Assembly (NCBI GenBank): GCA_963966185.1
Contig: CAWZYM010000399.1
Coordinates: 671,001 to 735,000 of the forward strand
Source: Rhabditoides inermis
Lineage: Eukaryota > Nematoda > Chromadorea > Rhabditida > Rhabditidae
Direction of reading: 5' to 3'
DNA: 64,000 bases
The translations under genes were made by a program, and so were the position numbers. The notes under the pieces were generated by a model, which did no database searches, was not told the origin of the DNA, and worked only from the letters and a program-made list of their open reading frames with translations. Shown here in pieces: positions 52,691 through 62,492 of the stretch (positions are counted from its first letter, which is position 1; the number at the start of each line of letters is the position of its first letter).

Positions 52691-55600
52691 CATCGAACTC
52701 AATGCGTGTGTGATTATTTATTTTTATGTGTGTCGTTGACCATTTCCATCCTTGCATAGCCTTTCCTACTTATAGGAATGGAAACAAAACATCACACACT
52801 ATTCTTGAACGTCACACACTGTTCTTGATATCGCAGCACAGCTCCTGTGCTATGCAAGAAAACATCTATAACTCCTCTCTCTCTATAACACACATCCGCT
52901 CATCCCGTCGCGTACTTCGCACTTCAAGTTATCTGCGCGCCGAGTGCCGATCACTTTTTTTTCCTTATCAATTCCCTTATCAGATGAGACACACCGAGCT
53001 AGGATTACTTTCGGGCACCGGTTAATCGCACCAATCGACCCTGATCTGGGGGCGCAAAAGCGGGGTGGTCCTAGCACATACTTGGGGGGGGAGTGTTTTG
53101 ACGTTTCACATTTAGGTGTTGGTGCACACTTCGACCGCCTATGCGAACTGCGACCTATCGGAGACCGAGGAGAAGGTACGTTTGGCGAATCAGAGATATG
53201 ATGTGACATGAGTGACACGTGGAGAGTGATTGACGCATGCTGAAAGAAACTGCCTGGTGTGTCTTCTTCATTATACGCGTCTCATTCGAATCCTGACTAA
53301 TAGCCGTGCAAGAACATGAAAGCAATTATGCGCGAATGTCACGTGCTAGTAAGTAATAGGGAGAGAGACTGAGAATCGCGCGAGGAGCTGCCGCGAAATG
53401 GCTACTTTCTGGGATTAGAAGACGAGAGTTCGTCACCTAGCAAGCCAGTTGCGGGGGCAGGAAGTGATTTCATTTGCGGCTATTTCATGAATATGCATGC
53501 GCGCTTCTTTACATACATTGATCTGTTGAGAACACGATAGGGAAGCATTTATGAGGTGAAATTTTTCTATGCGGATTGCCCACTTCTTATATTGAATCGG
53601 AAACATGAGGCGTACTCGAAATAAGACACAAACATGATAAACCCACAAGATCTTCTGAATACTATTTCTAATCACACGTTTTTTATGACGTACTCATATT
53701 ATAACGCGTCAAAGTCAAACTACACACGCCGCAAAAAAGTATACGCGTGGGCAGTCTCTTCGGAAACCGTTTCCGAAGTAGTTTGAAGTAGTTGGGGGCA
53801 TTTCGAAGGTACTTAGAAGTAGTTGGAAGGCATTTTGTTAGTGGAAGCGACTGACCGCTACTTGATCAGGTGTACGCTCCTCCCGTGGCGCCGCAGAAGC
53901 TGCTGGAGGCGCTGGAGTGGATGGACGACGAGATGATCAACCTGATCACACCCAAGCTGCTCGGACAGCGACCCAACACCTACACCCTCACCAAGTCCCT
54001 GGCCGAGGTGCGTGAGAGAGTGATTCTGCCACTCTACTGGCGCACTTTCTAATATTCTACTGGCCCACTTTCACTTCTTCTGCCATTCTACTGGCGCACT
54101 TTCAGACGCAACTTGTGGAGGACGCTGGCCAGCTGCCGGTGATCGTTCTCCGCCCTTCCATCGTCGGCGCCATCTGGCAGGAGCCGCTGCCCGGATGGAC
54201 CGACAACATCAACGGACCCACGGGGATCTTCGCCGCTGTATGCGTTTTTGGTCTTTTGAAAAATGAATGCACAGAATGTGTTGAGATCTGAAAACGCTGA
54301 AAACTGCCGTTGTTGTAGGTGGGCAAGGGCGTGCTGACGAACATGTGCGGTTCGGTCAAGTCGAAGGCGGACATCATCCCCGTCGACGTCGTTTCCAACA
54401 TGCTCATCGCCGCCGCCGCCCACCGCGTCATGACCAAGTGCGTTCCACACGGTTCAATTGACTAAAGTGGTTAAATCATTTAACCAGGTACACGGAGATT
54501 CCGATCATGCACTGCGCGTCGGGCGACCTCAACCCGTGCTATTGGCAGCGCATCGTCTGCTTCCTCGAGCAGTTCTATCACCAGTCAGTAGCTTCCTTCT
54601 GGCATGCAAAAGAGACACCCACACATCACACAGGTACCCGATGGATCAGTGCTTTGCCGTTCCGTCGACGCACTTCCACACGTCTCGCATGCTGTTCGAG
54701 CTCAACTACAATGTGAAGCACCACTTCCCCGCGATCGCACTCGACCAGCTCGGAGCACTCGTCGGCAAGAAGAAGATGTGGGTTCGCCCCTTCGAATCAA
54801 TCAAATTAGAGTCGGAATATTTATCGATTATTCGGTTTTTACTCCAATTCTCTTAATCAAATGCTTTGGGAAAGACTGTGAAACAAACCTACGATCATCT
54901 CAGGTTCTCAGTTCTTAGATTCTTTTAGAGTTGCCTTGTTTCCAGTCAGCTATTCTAACTTTACGGGTTCCCATACTAGTCTATGAACTTTTGGTCATGA
55001 GAAAAGTTTTCTTTCTGTCTTGTATGTTTTCATTGTTAAAATTGGAAAAGATGTGGGAACGTGGGTGTTATTTTGTTCCGATAATCCACTGTTGTGAGTG
55101 TTATTCGTGAAACAATAACAAAATGAGAGTGTTTCTTTACAGAACGAGATTGTCGAGACTATCTCGGCTCCAATTCTCAGAGTGAACATGGGGGTTGACG
55201 TTGAAAGTGAATTGCATAAGTAATTTGAGCTAAATGAGGTGAAACATGGGAATTGTGTTAAAAAAAAGTATGTCTAAAGACTATACTATTTATACTACTT
55301 ATGTACATACTCTGAGGTGAGCATATTTTGATTTTGCGTACACATAGACTATTTAATGTGATGTTTATTTCCGGTATACCTCGCAAAAAACACTTTTCGT
55401 GATGAGAAAAAGAGCGAGAGGTGCACTTAAAACGTGATTTTCGATTTGTGTATGTGTCTCTGACACTAGCATTGACACGTCGCGTTTAGAATATAAGAAC
55501 GGAGGGGAGCGGGAATTATGGTACTCTATTCATAATACATACGTATCATTCCATTATAATAATAATCTAGTAGACGAGAGACCTTATGCGCTCGGTTGAC

Positions 55601-56860
55601 TTTGGTCGCATGAAGCAGTGGCTTCTGAGAGCACTCTTGGAGTTATCTGGCGGATATCGCGAAACGCAACAATCAAAGCACTACGTATGATAATTCCTAG
55701 TAATATCGGAAGAGGATTTCTAGGAGAGAGAGAGAGAGAGAGAGAGTCGATTGCAGGTACGTGCGTCTCTACTCGAAGGTGTGGAAGATGATCGAGACAC
55801 TGCACTACTTCACCACCCGCGGATGGACGTTCAAATCAAAGGCGCTGCCCATACTCTGGGACGAGATGCATCCAGAAGACAAGAAGGTACTGACAACTTT
55901 TGCGAAAAATCGTAGTGCTAGCGCGTTCAATGATTGACTTTCTACTGAACACTCAAATCGTACAGTGTTCGTAATTTGCCATTGACGTAGTCAGACGCTT
56001 TTGTTCGTATCATCAGGCATGTCATTCATATGCCCCTGATATTTGATACATCTGTGTGTTGTGGCGATTGTATAGGGAAAAAATATACACACAAGTATGA
56101 CTAATGAACAGAAATGCTCACGGCGACGTGGAAATTTCGATATCCTTTAACAGGTGATTCATTTCTAAAAGAAAAGACAGGGTTTTAGATAAACATAATT
56201 TCAAAACACCTGAGGGGCACATGCGAAACCGGATAAATGATTTTGATTTGATTTGACACGCATTCAGGTGTTCAACTTCGACATTCGACAGCTCGACTGG
56301 GACTCGTATCTGTTCGACTATGTGATGGGCGTGAAGAAGTATATCGTCAAGGATAAGATTGAGAACCTCGCCCAGGCACGCCGCAACCTCAGCTGGTGAG
56401 AAAACGTGCCGATTAGAAAGAGAGAGAGAGAGAGGGGGGGGGGAGGGAGGGAGGGAGAGAGAGGATGTTGACGTCATTTGCAGGCTGAAGACGATGAAGA
56501 TGGTGTTGACGGCGGGTTTCTGGATGCTGATTGTTCGCGTGTTTGGCCGCAAGTACAACGTCAAGCAGCGTATCGTCATGTGGCTCGCCGGAATCTTCAC
56601 CTCCAACGTGGGTGCTGCTCGTACTCACTCGTGCTCATGCTTTTTCGTGATAACACGAGACAGAATAGGACTTTTAGGACATGAGGTAGTCGATGTCATG
56701 GTGACAAACAGACAGTCAACATGATAGACCTTCTGATCGGCAGTTCTTGTTATCATCCCGCATTCAACCCCAATTTCAGTTCATTGTCAACTACAACAAG
56801 CTGAAGGGCGACGTGCGGCTGAAATCGCTGGAAGAGTACAAGCGCACGTGCAACTACTAA
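50066..56860 (+). CDS. Fatty acyl-CoA reductase (alcohol-forming)
   Basis: Fourteen exons (50066-50140, 50430-50540, 51272-51400, 52174-52299, 53116-53175, 53870-54007, 54106-54237, 54319-54437, 54488-54583, 54634-54777, 55757-55886, 56268-56395, 56484-56607, 56780-56860) join in frame to 530 residues, the usual length for FAR proteins. The enzyme reduces fatty acyl-CoA to fatty alcohol with NADPH, feeding wax and ether-lipid synthesis. The Rossmann domain opens with the dinucleotide motif TGASGFLGK. The HTSTAYAN strand and the catalytic YTLTK (YxxxK) follow, then RPSIVGA. The C-terminal FAR_C part ends in a hydrophobic segment ([14 protein letters not shown]) and a basic tail. Targeting to peroxisome or ER membrane is known for animal FARs and inferred here. 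The intron after 50540 has a GC donor (GAG|GCAAGT). The intron before 52174 carries tandem copies of its own acceptor. A polyA signal AATAAA is at 57066-57071. Confidence 0.96.
52091..52190 (+). repeat. Tandem repeat containing copies of a splice acceptor (FAR exon 4)
   Basis: Three units of about 30-35 nt read TTCAAAGTTTTAACGYCAG/GTGGYGA. The last, diverged unit (AACTTTTAACCCTAG/GTAGCGATCGTG) is the real intron end and exon start. The upstream copies keep CAG/GTGG, so they are possible decoy or alternative acceptors. Confidence 0.75.
52410..52460 (+). repeat. (CT)n tracts in FAR intron 4
   Basis: A (CT)n run of about 50 nt here, and a second of about 60 nt at 52627-52687, lie in the same intron on the coding strand. 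Confidence 0.95.
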
Positions 56861-57488
56861 CAACAAATCACTTATGTACTTTATGTTTGTCATTTTTTCG
56901 TGTACGAAGCCATCTCGCCGTTGATAGCCCCGAATTTGCTCAGAGTCCCACAGTTTCACTTTATTTCCAATTTCATTCTCTAGCGTGCGTCTCCCCGATT
57001 GGAGAACTATGCGTGTATGCGTGCCGTGCGCCACTCATTCTAGTCCGCCACTACTACTGTGTTCTAATAAAACGAAAAGTTTGCTTTATTTTGTGGTATC
57101 GAGGTTATGGAGAGATTACAGCTGGCGTGAGAGAGAAAGAGGGAAAGAGAAAGAGAGAGAGAGAGAACTCGAAAAAAATTGGATTGATCTGATTTGAACA
57201 TTATGTATTTATTATTTACCTGACATTGCGGGATAATTTCCCGTGTTTATTAATAACGTCTGTAGAATTCGTGCTCCACTGACACGAGACACTGTATTAT
57301 TTGGAGAGTATCAGACACTAAACAGATTGCCAAAAGGGCAACTTCTAAACCCACCGTAATCTTTTAGCGACGATACTACACTACTTTGGTTGGCCCGGAT
57401 ATGTTGTAGTTATTTTTTCACATTTTTTCGATCGATTTAGTAATCTTATCGATTATATCATCGCTGTTTTGTGTGTTGTGTTTGCAGA
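56861..57488. other. FAR 3' flank with polyA signal, LMF 5' flank
   Basis: AATAAA at 57066-57071 lies about 205 nt after the FAR stop. A TTTGCAG ends at 57487, one base before the LMF ATG, and may be a spliced-leader acceptor. No other gene is seen. Confidence 0.5.
57066..57071 (+). terminator. Candidate polyadenylation signal of the FAR gene
   Basis: AATAAA lies 206 nt after the stop codon, in the gap before LMF. Confidence 0.5.
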
Positions 57489-60400
57489 ATGGGTTTATCC
57501 GCGCGGTTGCGGAAGATCCGTGAGCAGCCGCCGCCACCCAAGAAACAAAAGCCCAAGCCGAAAGCGTGAGTATGACGTGACGTCGTCATACGTGACGTCA
57601 TGGTTTTCAGTCCCGTCGAGCCAGACGAGCCTGTAGTGGAAGAGGCTGTGAACGACGACGCCTGGAACAGCACCACCAACATCAAGCACTGGATACTTCA
57701 GGTTTGCTCTTTGGCTTTCTTCTATATTTATATATGTGATTTTTCAGGGCCAAGCCTTCATCTACCTCATAGCATTCACGTCGTTTTACATCCAGATTCC
57801 CGGTGGGTTGCGTGCCTCCCTTGTCTGGATGACCATGGTACTGTAGGCCTTGTCGGCGACCGCGGCCTTCTTCCCCTCCAGCTCCGAACGCGCCCCTGTG
57901 GTAGGATATTTTTTTACCTTTATTGTTTGTTTATCAATGTTTGCGTTTGGTAATGATATTGCATTGTTCTTCTAAAACAACTTGCAACAGTTCAATGTGT
58001 TTTTTTCTTCAGACAGGAGAAACCCGTTCGAGTGCCCCCAGGCTGCCGTCCACTTTTTCTCCCGATGGTTCCACGTTCGCTATGAGTACGGTCTACATGT
58101 GAGTCGAGCTACCGTGTAGTACTGTACTGCTGGTTGTAACGCGGATAGCATTCTGCAATGAATTATTATATTATCATAGATCACTATTATTACTATTAAA
58201 ACACTACATTATTAGTATTCTAGATCACCTGTCTGCTGGGCTCGATGTTGTCGTACGCGTGCCTGTTTCGGTCGCTGCGCAACGCTGCCACCTACCTCCT
58301 TCTCTTCCTACTCTACCTCGCCTGCGTCGAGGTGAGTTTGGATGTGAGATGTTAAAGCCAGGGACCACGAGTGTTGGAAAATACGTACCTTTTTTTCCGA
58401 CGGGCTTTAAAAACAATCGCTGTGTGAGACAAACTGAATCATTTTACGCAAGTACTTTTTAGAGAGATTATTGTTCACTTACAGAGTGGCGGCACGTTCC
58501 TGTGGTTCCAGTGGGACAGTCTGCTGCTCGAGAGCGGATTCATCGCCATCATTCTCGCCTTTCTCGACTCACCGGCCGACGAGGTATCTTATTAATTTAT
58601 TACATGATCGTTATTAATTAATACATATGTTGAAGTTTCATTAACTGTTTGATGGATTGATTGATTGTTCTAGATGTCGCTGTTCCTCTACCGCTGGCTC
58701 GCGTGTCGTCTCATGTTCGCTTCGGGAGTAGTGAAGTTGCAGAGCGGATGCCCGCTCTGGTGGGGACTCAAAGGTGCGCATACCTTGTACAGCTTGTAGT
58801 CCGTGATAATGTCCATCTTGTCAATGCTAGACTGATGGAGCCATAACGCCAACTGTGTACTGAGGTCAAGGCGTCCACGAGTACAAATCAAATCAAATGT
58901 TTCGCAAACATGATTATGACGTACAAAACGAAATCACTCATAAGAACCTGGGTCGTAGGTTTTTGCGATATAATATACCACGAGTATGCTTGATCTTTCT
59001 TGACTTCCGATATGTGTTGATCTCATTAGTTTAACTCCCAGCGCTAGTCGAATGCTATAGGTTCATGAACAAGCGATTCTGGGTAAATATTTGATTGATT
59101 TTGAGTGTAGCCGGTTTCAGCGCTGGACGTGCACTACGAGTCGCAGTGTCTGCCGACGCCTCTCGCCTGGCTCGCCCACCACCAACCAGCGTGGATGCGC
59201 TCACTCTCCGTCGCCGCCACGTTCTACATTGAGGTACTGTAGCGTCGGCGCGCTTCGCCCTTGATTGTACTGTAGTTTAGCTACGCCCTTGATTTTACCG
59301 TAGATTATGTTTGCTTCTGTGAATACGTTTGTGTGCGTGTTGTGTGATTTTTTAATTGTTCTTGTTCAGATCTACCTTCCTCCGATGTTCATTACGATGA
59401 TTGGACCGCTGCGCAGATTCTCCGCCTATCCACAGGTATTGAGCGATTCAAGCGGTTAAAATTGATTAGTTTTTAGTTTTTCTTCATGGGATTGATTATG
59501 CTCACTGGTAACTACAACTTCTTCAACCTCCTCTACGCTCTCACCTGCCTCTCCCTCCTCGAGTACTGCGGTACGTTGTTTATCTGCTACTGTTTGTTTT
59601 GTTGTTTGTGGTTGTTCACATCGATTTCAGGCAAGCCGAAGAGTCGTCTGGGCGCGTACATTGAGATCCTAACGTCAGCTACGGTCATGGGCGGTTCGCT
59701 CGCCCACTTCTGCTTCTATTTCCGTATCCGGCCCGACTTCCGAAACCTGGCTATCACCTCTGTGATTAGTGAGTTTCGCTTACCTTTCTACTGCCGTTAC
59801 GATGTGTAGCCTGTAGCTCTATTGTATAATTTTCCGACATTTAGGAAAACTATATGACACCATGCATCACGGAACCACGATACCAATTACAATCTGCATC
59901 GTGTGGCATTGTATCGTGAATATCGTGGTGTCATGATGTCTTGGTTTGGTTGCTGGTGATACTTGTGGGTATACTTCGACCCCCTGCGCAGAGTAATCTT
60001 TTGAATCGGGATGCTTTTCTAGTGTACCTATGCTTCAGACTTTGACCGCTCGATGTTCGATCACGCGGTGACGGCGACGACGGGCGGACTGCTGGCGCTC
60101 GCCTGCATCATGTTCTGCTACCACCTCATACGCGCCACCATCAAGTCTGTTGCATGATATTAATATCAGTAACTATTCAGTCGTCCTAGTCTAGTGGTAT
60201 CAGGACTTGAAGTTGCAATTGATCTCCGTGATGCAGTATCATGTCAGTAACTTTTTTCTGGTCTAGCGTCTAGAGGTTTGAGAACTTGAAGTTCCATTGG
60301 ATCTCCGTGATGCAGTATCAGATTAGTAACTGTTCCTTGTCTAGTGGTATGAGGACTTGAAGTTGCAATTGATCTCCGTGACAGTATCATATTAGTGTAT

Positions 60401-61873
60401 TGTTCATTGTCTGGTGGTATGAGGACTGGAAATTGATCATTAGTAACTGTTCCTTCTCTAGTAGTATGCGTACTGGAAATTCTATTTGATCCGATATCTG
60501 AGCACCGGATTCAGGACGTGGGAGGCGTTTCTGCGGCGGCGCACGTGGCGCAGCGTGCTCGGCGTCGTCAACCTCGTCGCCGCCTCCTTTGCCTGCATAC
60601 TACTCTTCACCGCCTCCATTGTGGGTTCAGAAACGTAATGACTCGGTAGTAGCTCTTGTAGCTTTGTTTGTAGTGTGTAGTTTGTAGCTTCTTTGGTGAA
60701 AGCGTGTTTTGTATCGTTTTGTACGTGTCGTGATCATGTTTGCGACTCGCAATTTGATTGTGGTTGCTAGGATGGACACGACCGTTCGATGAACGTAATT
60801 GAGTGCTTTTATTACAGGTGCCGATTGCTCGACTGGACCGGACGACGTCGTCTCTACTGCCGCAGCAGCTGCACCACATCAACAAGTGGACGGACACCTA
60901 CCAGCTCACCCACTCGTACGGACTCTTCCGATCGTGAGCATATCTGCTTTTGTTTCTATTATTTTCCTTGGCTACAGTATGACCGGCGCCGAGGGTCGTC
61001 CGGAGATTGTGCTCGAGGGCGCGTCGAATCCCGGCGGACCGTGGAAGGAGATTCCCTTCTACACCAAACCCGGCGACCCGGCTAGGAGACCGCATTTTGT
61101 CCGTGAGTCGTTGGAAAAAAACAACCTTGTCGCAGCACTCGTTTGAGTGCATACTTCTCTTCACCGCGTAGTGTACACGGCAAAAAAGTGGAGAAAATAA
61201 AATGATGTGGTGTTTTCAGTTCCGCACCAGCCCCGCCTCGACTGGCAGATGTGGTTCGCGGCGCTGGGCGCCTACCAGCATAACCCCTTCTACCTCTCTC
61301 TTGTCTACAACCTCCTCAGGAACTCGAGCGATGGTGAGTACGATATCCGAGAAGTTGGATACGGATTTTGTTTTGTTTTAGTGACGCAAATGATGGCGCC
61401 GTCTCCGTTCTCGAAGGAGGAACCGCTGCGGTTGGTGCGCGGAAAGCTCTACCACTACAGATTCACCCAGCCCGGAGAGAGGTGCGCATCACTCTCTCTC
61501 TCTCTCACTCACTCATTCTCACTCACTCTCTTTCTCTTTCTTTCTTTCTCTCTCTTGCTTTCTCTCTTTCACACCACCGTTTCAGTGACTGGTGGAAGCG
61601 CGACTTCCAGTCGGAGTACTCTCCCGTGTTCTCGAAAGAGGTGCTCGAGCCGTATCTCAAGGAGCACGGCTATCTTCTTAACAGCGTGCCTCGCCTCAAC
61701 GATCATGTGAGTCTTCGATTCAAAAATAAACATTCTTGGTATTGTAATTGTTTTCCTAGGAGAAGCAGCTGCTTGCGCTGCACTCTCGTCTGCGTGAGAT
61801 GGACCCGACATACTTTGTATGGCAGCACGCCGCTCTCTTCTGCATCTGCAAATACATTGTCACCTATATCTAG
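57489..61873 (+). CDS. Lipase maturation factor (LMF1/2-like)
   Basis: Twenty exons (57489-57565, 57611-57701, 57748-57802, 57847-57900, 58013-58098, 58224-58331, 58485-58583, 58674-58773, 59121-59233, 59370-59435, 59477-59570, 59631-59768, 60039-60144, 60515-60620, 60818-60933, 60978-61102, 61220-61333, 61382-61481, 61586-61706, 61760-61873) join in frame to 660 residues. LMF proteins are ER multipass proteins needed for folding of dimeric lipases. After a basic, Pro/Lys-rich cytosolic N terminus come several membrane helices with family motifs: [55 protein letters not shown]. The C-terminal luminal domain has [38 protein letters not shown] and [13 protein letters not shown]. An AATAAA lies at 62256-62261, about 380 nt past the stop. 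The 60145-60514 intron is a tandem repeat. Confidence 0.94.
58891..59100. mobile_element. MITE-like element with inverted terminal repeats
   Basis: The left end AATCAAATGTTTCGCAAACATG and the right end GAACAAGCGATTCTGGGTAAATATTTGATT are inverted relative to each other (core AATCAAAT..TTT...CGC). Related ends occur at 11962-12055, 26561-26615, 30364-30400, 17392-17420 and 63530-63570. The left 80 nt closely match the copy at 11962 (CGTACA.AACGAAATCACT, CTAAGAACCTAG). It lies in an LMF intron and has no coding capacity. Target-site duplications are not clear. Confidence 0.6.
59974..60010 (+). mobile_element. SINE 3' fragment in an LMF intron
   Basis: CTTCGACCCCCT.CGCAGAGT.AATCT.TTGAATCGGG matches the 3' region of the full SINE at 34957-35232 with few differences. 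No tRNA head is present. Confidence 0.7.
60145..60514 (+). repeat. Tandem repeat of about 75-80 nt filling an LMF intron
   Basis: Four to five units share TCTAGTGGTATGAGGACTTG, AAGTTGCAATTGATCTCCGT, GATGCAGTATCAT and TTAGTAACTGTTC with point changes and truncations. Almost the whole intron is made of it. Confidence 0.85.
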
Positions 61874-62492
61874 TCGACGATACCCGTCCTCTCACTATGG
61901 AGTTTTCGATTCATTTTGTTACCGTTTTCATACTAGATTCAAACGTTTCTAAATGTTGTACTGGTAACTTTCCTCTGCCTTTCTGTATCTAAGTTTGCGG
62001 GTTAATTGCGTCTATAACTGGCTTGTGATCATAGTTTGTATAAAGGCTTACATAAAAAGCAAAGTTGTATTTGTGATTTGGTAAACTCATCGTTTTACTG
62101 ATCAATTCCGCTTTTGAGATATAAGTTCAGCATATTGAGAGAGAAGAATGGTTGTATAATTGCACACGTTTGGAGAAGTGTTCACGGCTTATTCTTGTGA
62201 GCTTCTGCAGCTGTCTTTCATTAGGTGTATGAATGCAGAAATAACAAGAATGGAAAATAAACACTTGAAAATTGATGATTACGTTTTTTCATTGTAATGG
62301 TCTCGCCACGAATTAGTTTCGTCGTCTCGCACTCTCTCATTCTCGACAATGGAGTTTGTTTCGCTGGCTTTTGAACGTCGCTCGGATACCTATTTGATTT
62401 GTTGTTGATGTTTTTGATGTTTCAATACGTTTCATAATATCCCGTTTGTAATATTCATTAGACTTAATGAAATGATTGAATACAGCTCGTCG
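61874..62492. other. LMF 3' flank and RING gene 5' flank
   Basis: This is AT-rich, with the candidate LMF polyA signal at 62256-62261. A 3' splice-site sequence (ATACAG) ends at 62485, seven bases before the RING-gene ATG. No other gene is seen. Confidence 0.45.
62256..62261 (+). terminator. Candidate polyadenylation signal of the LMF gene
   Basis: AATAAA lies 383 nt after the LMF stop and 230 nt before the next ATG. Confidence 0.4.

Noticed and set aside
53750..53845. GAAGTAGTT repeats as a regulatory array
   Set aside because: They are short, irregular and confined to a FAR intron; there is nothing beyond low-complexity drift.
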